A stretch of DNA of 64,000 bases from Verrucomicrobia bacterium Tous-C9LFEB (GTDB lineage: Bacteria > Verrucomicrobiota > Verrucomicrobiia > Methylacidiphilales > UBA1321): assembly GCA_002304345.1 (NCBI GenBank), contig NEUU01000001.1:1-64000 (forward strand). The letters are read 5' to 3'. Below the pieces are notes generated by a model. The model had not been told where the DNA came from. It saw nothing but the letters and a program-made list of their open reading frames with translations, and did not search any database. The translations under genes and the position numbers were made by a program. Positions 1 to 7,894 of this stretch are shown one piece after another (the stretch's first letter is position 1; every line of letters starts with the position of its first letter).

Positions 1-59
1 TCTCTCGTGAAAATCCCTCCTCTCCCTCAGACCTGAAAAATAATCCACCAAGACAGTTG

Positions 60-117
60 CTCTATCAAGAGGGAATGGAAACGTGCGGTAGCACCGCGTA
101 GCGCCGGGGTGTGTGAA
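60..117. repeat. Partial copy of palindromic repeat family A
   Basis: The segment holds CTCTATCAAGAGGG and, further on, GCGTAGCGCCGGGGTGTGTG. These match the right arm of the two complete family A elements at 42341-42453 and 52998-53111, with divergent bases between. No left arm is visible in the first 60 bases, so this is a decayed or half copy. Confidence 0.5.
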
Positions 118-148
118 GCCTTGGCATAGGATATGAGATTGTCCAGAT

Positions 149-170
149 ACCCCGTAGCTTGCTACGGGGT
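149..170 (-). terminator. Perfect 10-bp hairpin downstream of the methyltransferase gene
   Basis: ACCCCGTAGC (149-158) and GCTACGGGGT (161-170) pair perfectly around a 2-nt spacer, 28 nt past the stop of the minus-strand methyltransferase. There is no T run on either side, so termination is only a possibility. A small repeat hairpin is the alternative. Confidence 0.35.
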
Positions 171-197
171 GTGTTCATTCTCGCCACTTCCTTCTGC

Positions 198-854
198 CTA
201 GGCCGCTGAGATTTCGTTGGCGTTACGGACACCGGCGTCGACCGCTTTCAGGATCGCCTCCTTGTATTCAGGTCCCAGCGTGTAATCCACCTCGTGCTGT
301 AAGAGTCGCCAGTCGATCCGCCCTTCCCAGAAGTAATAACTATTCCACAAAAAGGCATCCTTTCTCAGGATGTTGGCGATCTCGTCATCGCTTAAGCAGA
401 GATACTCGATAAACGGATACTTCGCGAGGAAGCATAATTGCTTGGCTTCCGCCCATACCAAATAGCGGTGATGAACGTAGCCGCGCCATGAAGGCGAGTT
501 GCCGTCGATCCCGCGACAGACTTCGGAAAGCGGCGATGGCGTTTCGATATAGCCCGCCTTCGCGACGCGCGACATCTCATCGCAAGCCAGAAAAGGATTA
601 TACATATCCTCCAGCACGTGGCGGCAATAAACGAAGTCAAATTCCTTGTCCGCGAAAGGCAGGCGATCCCGGCACAAATCGCAAACCACGGTGTTTTTAC
701 CGGGGTGCCAATCGACAAAGTAGGTGGCTCGTGAAAACGGCGCTGCGCCGGGGCCGACTTCCAGAACACGCAAGCCTGCGGCAATGTGCCGATCGACTTT
801 TTCCAGCATCTGGGGGTTGGGCGTCCAATATTTTGTATCGGCGTTAGTTAGCAT
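198..854 (-). CDS. Class I SAM-dependent methyltransferase
   Basis: Predicted cytoplasmic methyltransferase of 218 residues; substrate unknown. Motif I of the Rossmann-like SAM fold is VLEVGPGAAPF (about residues 30-40). An acidic motif II region (VVCDLCRDRLPF, about 56-67) is followed by FDFVYCRHVLEDMYNP, the usual post-II/motif III stretch of the type 11 family. The C-terminal third (about 120-218) is rich in Trp and Tyr and matches no domain I recognise; it may bind the acceptor. A second, unrelated-looking methyltransferase lies 0.5 kb away on the opposite strand. Methyltransferases of this kind often decorate surface polysaccharide, but nothing adjacent proves that. The ATG start has no strong Shine-Dalgarno (SD) sequence. 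Confidence 0.8.
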   Translation of the reverse strand: MLTNADTKYWTPNPQMLEKVDRHIAAGLRVLEVGPGAAPFSRATYFVDWHPGKNTVVCDLCRDRLPFADKEFDFVYCRHVLEDMYNPFLACDEMSRVAKAGYIETPSPLSEVCRGIDGNSPSWRGYVHHRYLVWAEAKQLCFLAKYPFIEYLCLSDDEIANILRKDAFLWNSYYFWEGRIDWRLLQHEVDYTLGPEYKEAILKAVDAGVRNANEISAA

Positions 855-1038
855 GAGGGTGCTCGATTCTGCGATAGGTTTGACGTGTGCCCATAAATAA
901 AGTCCCGTATTCCCGAAATTGACATGACGTGATGTCTCCCGTGTCCCCCCGTTCTATCGACTACTCAGCGGGTTAATATTTAGGACGATTTCACGCTGGG
1001 ATAGGAAATAGGCATGAAAATAGGCATGAATGGCGTTA
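855..1038. other. Intergenic region between divergent methyltransferase genes
   Basis: First part of the 508-bp gap that separates the two divergent methyltransferase genes. It presumably carries the promoter of the minus-strand gene, but no convincing -35/-10 pair was found. A short direct repeat, ATAGGCATGAA, occurs twice within about 1009-1031. The rest of the gap is a palindromic element at 1039-1201 and a featureless leader at 1202-1362. Confidence 0.4.
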
Positions 1039-1201
1039 ATTCTAATTAGTCTTCAAGATTAGACTCATCTGCTTGTTCTTTTCAGTATTGGCTTCGTTTC
1101 TCCCCAGTTACAGATCCAATCTGGATATGCGCTTTCGTCGTGCCTTGCCAATTCTGAAAATTCCTGCGCATTTTAGTCCAATCTTGAAGACTAATTAGAA
1201 T
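1039..1201. repeat. 163-bp element with 27-bp terminal inverted repeats
   Basis: The left end (1039-1065) begins ATTCTAATTAGTCTTCAAGA and the right end (1175-1201) is its reverse complement with one mismatch in 27. The 109-bp interior is non-coding and AT-rich compared with neighbouring genes. Size and ends fit a MITE-like or REP-like element. No transposase is nearby and no second copy was seen in this window. Target-site duplication is unclear. Confidence 0.7.
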
Positions 1202-1362
1202 AAGATAAGGGCATTTTAGGATGATTCGATGAGGCGATGGATGATTTGGAGTGCGGCGGCTTGCCGCCGCACCGTTTCCCGAGGCGGCGCGATCAAGCCC
1301 AGAAATAACTCCGCATTATTGGTGTTGAATTTGGAACTTCATTTTGTAAGCCTGCATTAACC

Positions 1363-2070
1363 ATGTCATCTCCGGGCAATAAACTGATGGAGTATTATGC
1401 CTCCACGGCGAATGCATATGACGAGGCGCAGGTCCATCCCGATGATGAACACGCTAGAGCCCTGCGTTTTCTTTCGGGTTTCCTCTCTGATTATCCGGCA
1501 AAATCGATTTTAGATGTCGGCGCAGGAACCGGAAGGGGGATGCTGTATTTGACCCGCGCCTTGCCGCAACTGAATGTGGTCGGCATCGAGCCGTCACCGG
1601 AACTTCGGTCCCTTGCCATTCAAAAAGGAATTCCCGAAGAGAAGATTTTATCCGGAGTCGGGCAACGCTTGCCTTTTGCCGACAACTCGTTTGATTGCGT
1701 GATGTGTCTTGGCGTGCTTCACCACGTCGAAAATCCACGCCCGGTCATGGATGAAATGGTGCGTGTTGCCAAGGGCGTGATCTTCATCTCCGATCACAAC
1801 ATTTATGGCTGGGGATCTCCTTACACCACACGGTTCAAGCGTTTGATACGCTCGGTATTGGGTTTCAATGCCCTCAAATTTCTCATGACCCGAGGCCGTG
1901 GGTATCACGACACCGATTATGACGGTATTTTTTATCCATTCTCACTTTTGGATCACATCGAATACTTAAATCAGCATTGCAAACGCAATCACATGGTGAC
2001 TACGCGCGGAGTTTCCGGGAGAAACTATAACCTTGTTTCCCATCTCGCCTATCTAGGCGAAGTTTCCTGA
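1363..2070 (+). CDS. Class I SAM-dependent methyltransferase (type 11)
   Basis: 235-residue cytoplasmic protein. Motif I is ILDVGAGTGRG (about residues 48-58), motif II ends in GIEPSP (about 73-78), and LPFADNSFDCVMCLGVLHHV (about 103-122) is the signature of Methyltransf_11. The C-terminal part contains a Gly/Tyr-rich stretch (FISDHNIYGWGSPYTTR) typical of methyltransferases found in polysaccharide or secondary-metabolite loci. The substrate cannot be read from sequence. It shares only general fold features with the divergent methyltransferase at 198-854. There is no strong SD before the ATG; the next in-frame ATG is codon 9. Confidence 0.82.
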   Translation: MSSPGNKLMEYYASTANAYDEAQVHPDDEHARALRFLSGFLSDYPAKSILDVGAGTGRGMLYLTRALPQLNVVGIEPSPELRSLAIQKGIPEEKILSGVGQRLPFADNSFDCVMCLGVLHHVENPRPVMDEMVRVAKGVIFISDHNIYGWGSPYTTRFKRLIRSVLGFNALKFLMTRGRGYHDTDYDGIFYPFSLLDHIEYLNQHCKRNHMVTTRGVSGRNYNLVSHLAYLGEVS

Positions 2071-2160
2071 CTTGTTTTGTCCGGGCATCTTAGTAGCGGC
2101 GATTGTCCCAAGGAATGAAGAACCCGGTGCCATTTTTCATGCCGGTCAGGCTAAAATATC

Positions 2161-2195
2161 GCACACCTAGCTCACGTAGCTCACCTAAGCCTAAC
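2161..2195 (-). repeat. Family D repeat, inverted copy
   Basis: Read on the minus strand, this 35-bp segment matches 45862-45896 almost exactly, and the last 30 bp also match 10251-10280. The shared core is GCTACGTGAGCT flanked by GTTAGGCTTAGGT and GTGTGC. The three copies lie in unrelated intergenic regions. Confidence 0.6.
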
Positions 2196-2561
2196 GGTTG
2201 AGCGGTATCTGGGTTAGGATGGCGGCATGAATGGAGGTTTCCGTGTTTCGGAAGAAGGTCTTCGACCGGCGTTGCTCGATTCCGGTCGGGGCCATCGACA
2301 ACGACTGCACCACCCAACAGAGTGGGTAGGGTCTTGTAGCGCAACGTCGACGCTCTTTTTTTCAATAGAGAAAAAGCGCCAGCTTGACCTTGCGGAATGC
2401 GGATTATTTACGGTTAATAGTAGAATAACTTCTATCAAGTCACCCAATTGGCATGATTTAGTTATTGCGTTTCCCTAGTAACCCGGCTTAAATCGAATCG
2501 TTTTTGGTATTAGTTTCGTTAAACTCACAGAATCGTTACAACTATCAACCCAATAAGAGTC
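2196..2561. other. Intergenic region upstream of the pyrophosphatase gene
   Basis: No gene is supported here; short open frames have no recognisable content. Around 2350-2375 a T-rich/A-rich pair (CGCTCTTTTTTT and AAAAAGCG) could form a hairpin. The last 100 bp are AT-rich and presumably hold the promoter of the pyrophosphatase gene, but no clear -35/-10 pair was identified. Confidence 0.4.
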
Positions 2562-5015
2562 ATGACCCCCAAACCATTCGTAAATCTGAGCAGGGGAATT
2601 AAATCCCTCTGCCTGCTTCCGGCTTTAATGCTGGCCAGCAGCGTATCCACCTGGGCCGGCGATGCCGACCTGAAACTCCCCGATGCCGCCACACGCGCCG
2701 CCTACCAGGTCAATCTGTTTGGGGCGATGGTCAGCGGTGATGCGATCTTGGTCGCGGGTATTTTCGTGACCATTCTGGGTGCGTTGTTTGGTTTGTGGGG
2801 ATACAAGACCCTCAAGGCGATGCCGGCTCACCAGAGCATGCTCGACGTGTCGGAGTTGATCTACAGCACCTGTAAGACCTATTTGTTCCAGCAGGGCAAG
2901 CTCCTCCTCACGCTCTTCGTGCTCATCGGCGCGACAATGGTGTTCTACTTCGGTTACCTCAAGGGCTTCAGCTTCGGCAATGTGTCGTTGATCCTGGCGT
3001 GGTCGTTGGTCGGTGTGGCCGGTTCGTTCTCGGTCGCCTGGTTCGGTATCCTGATCAATAATCTCGCCAACAGCCGCATGGCCTTCGCCGCTCTCCGCGG
3101 CAAGCCGATGGATCTCTCCGAGATCCCGACCCGCTCGGGTATGTGCATTGGTATGCTCCTGATCAGTGTCGAGTTGATCCTCATGATCAGCGTGCTCCTG
3201 TTCGTTCCCCCGGACTACGCGGGCTTCAGCTTCCTCGGTTTCGCCATCGGTGAATCCCTCGGTGCGAGCGTGCTGCGTATTTGCGGTGGTATCTTTACCA
3301 AGATCGCGGACGTCGGCAGCGACATGATGAAGATCGTCTTCGGCATCAAGGAAGACGACGCCCGTAACCCCGGTGTCATCGCGGATTGCGCAGGCGATAA
3401 CGCCGGCGACAGCGTTGGACCAACCGCGGACGGTTTCGAAACGTACGGCGTCACCGGTGTGGCGTTGATCACTTTCATCCTGATGGCCGTGCCCAAGGAA
3501 TTCCAATGGCCGCTCATCATCTGGATCTTCACCATGCGTATCGCGATGGTGCTTGTGTCCTTCCTCGGCTGGGTCATCAATACCTTCGTGGCTCGCGCCA
3601 TCTGGGGTAGCCACAAGAAGTTCAACTTCGAACACCCGCTCACCTCGCTGATCTGGATCACCTCGATCCTCTGCATCGCGGTCACCTATCTCGTGACCTA
3701 CTCGATGCTCGGCAACACGGCGGCCTTCGGCGGCGTGTGGTTCAAGCTCGCGACGATCATCAGCTTCGGCACCATTGCCGCGGCGATCATCCCCGAACTG
3801 ACCCGCGTGTTCACCAGCACCAGCAGTGCGCATACTCGTGAAATCGTTGACGCCACCAAGGAAGGCGGCGCCGGTCTCACCATCCTCTCCGGTTTGGTTG
3901 CCGGTAACTTCTCGGCCTTCTGGATGGGATTGACCGTCCTCGGCTTGATGCTTGGCGGCTTCCTCACGGCCACCACGGGCGCGGGCACGGATGTGTTCAC
4001 GACCATGTTGGGTGGTTATCCTGCCGTCTTCGCCTTCGGCCTCGTGGCCTTCGGTATGCTCGGCATGGGACCGACCACGATTGCGGTCGACAGCTATGGA
4101 CCGGTAACGGACAACGCCCAGTCGGTGTTCGAACTCTCCACCATCGAAGCCATCCCGAACATCAGCGCGGAAGTCGAAAAGGATTTCGGTTTCAAGCCTG
4201 ATTTCGAAACCGGCAAGCTCTTCCTCGAAGAGAACGACGGTGCGGGCAATACGTTCAAGGCCACGGCCAAGCCGATGCTCATCGGTACTGCTGTCGTCGG
4301 CTCGACCACGATGATCTTCTCGCTCATCCTCCTGCTCAAAGAGCATTACGGATGGACGGACATGAGCGCGCTCAGCATCGTTGAACCGTGGGTTCTCCTC
4401 GGTATGCTCGCGGGTGGCTCGGTGATCTATTGGTTCACGGGTGCCTCCATGCAGGCCGTGACGACCGGCGCTTACCGCGCGGTTGATTACATCAAGAAGA
4501 ACATCAAGCTCTCCGACACGGAAAAGGCCTCGAAGGAAGACAGCAACGCGGTTGTCCGCATCTGCACGGTTTACGCGCAGTATGGCATGGTCAACATTTT
4601 CGTTGTCATCTTCTCGTTGGCGCTGGCCTTCGCCTGCGTCGATCCGGTCTTCTTCGCCGCGTACCTGATCTCCATCGCGCTCTTCGGTTTGTTCCAGGCC
4701 ATCTTCATGGCCAACGCCGGCGGTGCCTGGGATAACGCCAAGAAAGTCGTCGAGACGGAATTGCGCCAGAAGGGCACCGAACTCCACGCCGCCACCGTCA
4801 TTGGTGACCTCGTGGGCGATCCGTTCAAGGACACCTCCTCGGTGGCCCTGAACCCGATCATCAAGTTCACGACCCTCTTCGGTCTGCTCGCGGTGGAAAT
4901 CGCGATCACGGCTCCCGAAGGCCCGAAGCACATCGCCGCGGTGGTGTTCTTCCTGATCGGTCTGTTCTTCGTCTGGCGTTCGTTCTACCAGATGCGCATC
5001 AGCACCAAGCACTAA
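2562..5015 (+). CDS. hppA: Membrane-bound pyrophosphatase, PPi-driven ion pump (divergent type)
   Basis: Couples hydrolysis of pyrophosphate to pumping of H+ or Na+ across the inner membrane. At 817 residues with many membrane helices it is longer than typical bacterial enzymes (about 670-770), and it starts with a signal-like segment (residues 1-32). The substrate site is recognisable: DVGSD (250-254), EDDARNP (264-270) and DCAGDNAGDSVGPTAD (275-290) replace the usual DVGADLVGKVE and DNVGDNVGDCAG motifs. The first motif is one residue short and lacks its final Glu. The potassium-determining region reads GNTFKATAK instead of GNTTAAT or GNTTKAV. The Lys in the fifth position is the mark of potassium-independent pumps. 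The ion carried cannot be assigned from sequence. A strong terminator follows. Confidence 0.93.
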   Translation: MTPKPFVNLSRGIKSLCLLPALMLASSVSTWAGDADLKLPDAATRAAYQVNLFGAMVSGDAILVAGIFVTILGALFGLWGYKTLKAMPAHQSMLDVSELIYSTCKTYLFQQGKLLLTLFVLIGATMVFYFGYLKGFSFGNVSLILAWSLVGVAGSFSVAWFGILINNLANSRMAFAALRGKPMDLSEIPTRSGMCIGMLLISVELILMISVLLFVPPDYAGFSFLGFAIGESLGASVLRICGGIFTKIADVGSDMMKIVFGIKEDDARNPGVIADCAGDNAGDSVGPTADGFETYGVTGVALITFILMAVPKEFQWPLIIWIFTMRIAMVLVSFLGWVINTFVARAIWGSHKKFNFEHPLTSLIWITSILCIAVTYLVTYSMLGNTAAFGGVWFKLATIISFGTIAAAIIPELTRVFTSTSSAHTREIVDATKEGGAGLTILSGLVAGNFSAFWMGLTVLGLMLGGFLTATTGAGTDVFTTMLGGYPAVFAFGLVAFGMLGMGPTTIAVDSYGPVTDNAQSVFELSTIEAIPNISAEVEKDFGFKPDFETGKLFLEENDGAGNTFKATAKPMLIGTAVVGSTTMIFSLILLLKEHYGWTDMSALSIVEPWVLLGMLAGGSVIYWFTGASMQAVTTGAYRAVDYIKKNIKLSDTEKASKEDSNAVVRICTVYAQYGMVNIFVVIFSLALAFACVDPVFFAAYLISIALFGLFQAIFMANAGGAWDNAKKVVETELRQKGTELHAATVIGDLVGDPFKDTSSVALNPIIKFTTLFGLLAVEIAITAPEGPKHIAAVVFFLIGLFFVWRSFYQMRISTKH

Positions 5016-5078
5016 TCAGCGCACGCTGAGCCCGGTAACGCTTCACCACAAGTGAGGCTGAGCCGGGTGCTTAAAAGC

Positions 5079-5121
5079 AAACCCCGCTTTCACGCAATGT
5101 GAAAGCGGGGTTTCTTTTTTT
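5079..5121 (+). terminator. Rho-independent terminator of the pyrophosphatase gene
   Basis: A perfect 15-bp stem, AAACCCCGCTTTCAC (5079-5093) with GTGAAAGCGGGGTTT (5099-5113), encloses a 5-nt loop and is followed by CTTTTTTT. It lies 63 nt after the hppA stop codon. Confidence 0.92.
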
Positions 5122-5165
5122 GACCGCATGATGCGGCACGCAATTTAAATGGAAAAGGCTAGCTC

Positions 5166-6242
5166 TTAGGCTTGCGCTGCCCAGGTCGTAATACACTCGA
5201 TCTGCCCGGTGCGCGGGAAGAGATCAAGCGGCTGGACGGAAATTAATTTGTAATGCTGGATCAGCTTCTGCGCATCGCGCGCGAGGGTCGGCGGATGACA
5301 CGACACATAGGTCAGCGCGGCGGGACGCAATTCAATGAGCGTCCGCACAAGCGAAGCGGGCAATCCCTCGCGTGGAGGATCGAGCAGCAGACCTGCGCTG
5401 GCGAGATCGGTCTCGCGCAAAATCGATTCGAGTTCGAGCGCGACATCGCCTTCGACGAGCCGGAGATTATCCGCCGGAATGCGGCGCGCGTCCTTGAGGG
5501 AGCGGCCATCTTTTTCGATGCCGGTGACGCGGCCAAATTTTTTAACCAATTCGCTCGTGAAGAAACCGCCGCCGCAATACGCGTCGATCCCTTCCTTCAA
5601 TCCCGAAGGGAAGGTCGAGGCTACCGTTTGGCGCAGCGTCTCGAGCAGAAGGTGATTCACTTGAAAAAAAGCGCTGGGCGGAATGCCGGGATGCCGGAGA
5701 GAGTAATGGCCGGGTTTCGGATGGCTGAAGCGGAGTTGCTCCAGAGTTTGATTCACTTCCTCCGTGGCGAGGGCGCAACGTTCGATATCCACGATTTCGC
5801 GCGGGTCAGTGCCACGAAAGCCGATGAGCTGGTCTTCGGCATGAACGGTGATGCGGTTGCGGTAACCGTAGGGTTGTGGGCATCCGATAATCGGGCGAAT
5901 GGGGGGCTCGGGAATCCGGGCGATTCGAACGAGGGAATCGCGCACCTGCAGTTCCTTGGCACGGAGTTCTTCCTCGTAGGTCAGATGCTGGTATTGGCAG
6001 CCGCCGCAACGTTGGAAGTAAGGGCAAAGCGGTTTGGTCCGGGTCGATGCCGGGGAAAGAATAGAGGTAACTTTGCCGCGTGAATGGCGTGCGGATTTTT
6101 CCGTGATTTCCACTTCGACCGTGTCGCCGGGGGCCGTGAACGGTACGAACACGACAAACCCTTCGTAACGGCCTAGACCATCACCGCCAAAGGCAAGAGA
6201 ATCAATCCGCAGGGAAATGCGGTCGCCAACCTGAACAGACAA
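5166..6242 (-). CDS. RNA (uracil-C5)-methyltransferase, RumA/RlmD-TrmA family
   Basis: SAM-dependent enzyme expected to form 5-methyluridine in 23S rRNA or tRNA. The N-terminal TRAM RNA-binding domain covers about residues 4-62. Four cysteines in the 4Fe-4S pattern are visible: C73, C79, C82 and C156 (CPYFQRCGGCQY then IERCAL). The catalytic half contains YCGGGFFTSELV (SAM site, about 222-233), LLLDPPREG (286-294) and YVSCHPPTLARD (nucleophile C315), ending in DLFPRTGQIE. At 358 residues it is shorter than E. coli RlmD (about 430), mainly in the central region. Sequence alone does not tell RlmC, RlmD and TrmA specificity apart. It ends the minus-strand run that starts with the TIGR04073 gene 2 nt upstream. 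Confidence 0.88.
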   Translation of the reverse strand: MSVQVGDRISLRIDSLAFGGDGLGRYEGFVVFVPFTAPGDTVEVEITEKSARHSRGKVTSILSPASTRTKPLCPYFQRCGGCQYQHLTYEEELRAKELQVRDSLVRIARIPEPPIRPIIGCPQPYGYRNRITVHAEDQLIGFRGTDPREIVDIERCALATEEVNQTLEQLRFSHPKPGHYSLRHPGIPPSAFFQVNHLLLETLRQTVASTFPSGLKEGIDAYCGGGFFTSELVKKFGRVTGIEKDGRSLKDARRIPADNLRLVEGDVALELESILRETDLASAGLLLDPPREGLPASLVRTLIELRPAALTYVSCHPPTLARDAQKLIQHYKLISVQPLDLFPRTGQIECITTWAAQA

Positions 6243-6244
6243 AC

Positions 6245-6607
6245 TTAGTACCAGTTCTTGAGGTCGGCAGGAGGATATTCATTCACCACGCCCGTGTCGT
6301 AGGCTTGCAGCTTAAGCGACTGGTAGGGGGGGAAAGGGGAGGTCACGATTTCGTAGAAACCCATGCCCATATCCATGACCGTGCGGGAGGTGCCTTGAAC
6401 GAACAGACCCTTGAAAAGGCCAGCGGTGCCGCCTTCGGATTCGGTCACGGTAAATTGGGAGTCGAGAAAATTGGCGGGAGCTGTGGTGAGGTTCGCGAGC
6501 CCACGGCCCAGCTTGTCATAGAAATTGTCACCCTTTGGCATGGAGATGTCGGCGTGGGCAACCATCAAAGTAGCGGAGAGAGCCAGAATGGAGAGCAGCG
6601 GTTTCAT
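6245..6607 (-). CDS. Exosortase-system-associated protein, TIGR04073 type
   Basis: Small secreted protein of 120 residues. The ATG at 6607 begins a clean signal peptide (MKPLLSILALSATLMVAHA); an upstream in-frame start would add 13 residues without a leader. The mature part contains FYDKLGRGLANLTTAPANF, then a gap and FVQGTSRTVMDMGMGFYEIVTSPFPP. This matches the family that co-occurs with exosortase/PEP-CTERM systems. The biochemical role is unknown. An exosortase-EpsI fusion lies at 55490 and a PEP-CTERM protein at 20761, so the system is present but scattered. It sits 2 nt before the RNA methyltransferase gene on the same strand. Confidence 0.72.
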   Translation of the reverse strand: MKPLLSILALSATLMVAHADISMPKGDNFYDKLGRGLANLTTAPANFLDSQFTVTESEGGTAGLFKGLFVQGTSRTVMDMGMGFYEIVTSPFPPYQSLKLQAYDTGVVNEYPPADLKNWY

Positions 6608-6665
6608 AGCAATCACTTTAATTAAACATTTTCGAGTAAAAAGCAATCAGTTTTTGTTGTTGATG

Positions 6666-7844
6666 TTAAATTTCCGAAAAGAGAGCCAGGGAGGCGGTGA
6701 AGCTGTGGATGAAATTTTGATGGCCGATGGGTCCGACTTCGCCGTTGGCGAAAAAACCGGCAAGGGGCAGGTTGGGGAAATGTTCGTTGATCAGGTGGGC
6801 GTCGTGATTGGGCACGGTGAAGAGTTCGCGTCCGCGGCCATTGCAATTGCAGAGGATTCCGGCGAAGGGTTTGAACTTTTTCTTTTTTTGCGCTTTGTCC
6901 AGAAGCGCGGTGAGATCGGCCGCAGCGGCGGAGGCGTCGCGTAGATGGTACTGCATGGTCTGGCCGACGCGGGGGAGTGCATTGATGGCGACGGCACCGC
7001 TGGAGGGATCGGCGGCGAGAATGTTGCGGACGATGAAATCGCCCTGTTTGAAGTCCTCGACGTACTCGTTGAGGGCGAGGCCCGCCACGAGATGGCCGCG
7101 CGCTTTTTGGCGTTCGTCATCGGTGAGGGATTGGTAGACGTCGTTGAGCACTTCGAAAGCGGGCTTCGAGCCGATGGTGAGGAGGTAGTTTTCCTCGGCG
7201 TGTGTCACAGTGAGCGGTTCGCCGATGGGCTTGCAGCCTTGCGATACGACGGTTTCGATGTGAATGGCTCCGCTGAGCGCGATGGCGATGCCGTGCTCGA
7301 CGAGGCCGTCATTGAGGAACAGCCACGATTCGGCGGATTGGGTGGGACCGCAGGCGAGACCACCGAGGCAAGGGACGCCGGGGTAGGCGCGATTCCAGCT
7401 TTTGAGCCAGTCATCGAGCTGGCAGGTGAAGGGATCGGCAAAGACGAGCCATGCCTTCACGTCGTCGGGTTTCAGACCGGTTTTCTCATACCAGTAATCG
7501 GCCACGGTGGCTTCTTCGATCATGGCTTGGGTGAAGGGAACGGCTTTGACCTGACAGTCGGGGAGAGAGAGGAGCAGGAGGGAGAAACCGGATTGGGCTT
7601 CACTTTCCTCATTGGTGCCGATGATGCCCTGGGTGCTGCAACCGGTCAGGAGCGGGACGCGTGCGTTGAGGCGGATGATTTCGAGGACATCGTTGATGTG
7701 CTCGATGTAATCGACGCTGACGAAGAGAATGCCCAAGGTGGGATTCTGGCCGAGTTTTTCGCGCAGGGCGATGGCCGCTTCCTTGACGAGTTGTTCGGAA
7801 AAGCGGCCGCGGACGAGTTGAGAGACGGCCTTGGGCTTCATCAA
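6666..7844 (-). CDS. FIST N/C domain sensory protein
   Basis: 392-residue soluble protein built of a FIST_N domain (about residues 25-220, including VPLLTGCSTQGIIG) and a FIST_C domain (about 230-385, including GILCNCNGRGRELF and LAGFFANGEVGPIG). FIST proteins are thought to sense small ligands, perhaps amino acids, in signalling pathways; here no kinase, cyclase or receiver is fused. The closing EVGPIG and HSFTASLALF segments are typical of the family. Neighbours give no clue to the ligand. ATG start; a second ATG follows immediately (MMKP). Confidence 0.85.
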   Translation of the reverse strand: MMKPKAVSQLVRGRFSEQLVKEAAIALREKLGQNPTLGILFVSVDYIEHINDVLEIIRLNARVPLLTGCSTQGIIGTNEESEAQSGFSLLLLSLPDCQVKAVPFTQAMIEEATVADYWYEKTGLKPDDVKAWLVFADPFTCQLDDWLKSWNRAYPGVPCLGGLACGPTQSAESWLFLNDGLVEHGIAIALSGAIHIETVVSQGCKPIGEPLTVTHAEENYLLTIGSKPAFEVLNDVYQSLTDDERQKARGHLVAGLALNEYVEDFKQGDFIVRNILAADPSSGAVAINALPRVGQTMQYHLRDASAAAADLTALLDKAQKKKKFKPFAGILCNCNGRGRELFTVPNHDAHLINEHFPNLPLAGFFANGEVGPIGHQNFIHSFTASLALFSEI

Positions 7845-7894
7845 TAAACTTTCGATGGGGTTGAAGTAAAAGTCAACGTTTTGCCGGATGGATT

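Noticed and set aside
2227-2478. Open frame of 83 codons upstream of hppA
   Set aside because: It has no recognisable domain or SD and crosses a T/A-rich hairpin. Composition does not look coding.
2625-5012. 795-codon open frame on the minus strand opposite hppA
   Set aside because: It has a His/Asp/Glu/Arg-rich shadow composition with no domain. The plus strand encodes the complete pyrophosphatase with its terminator.
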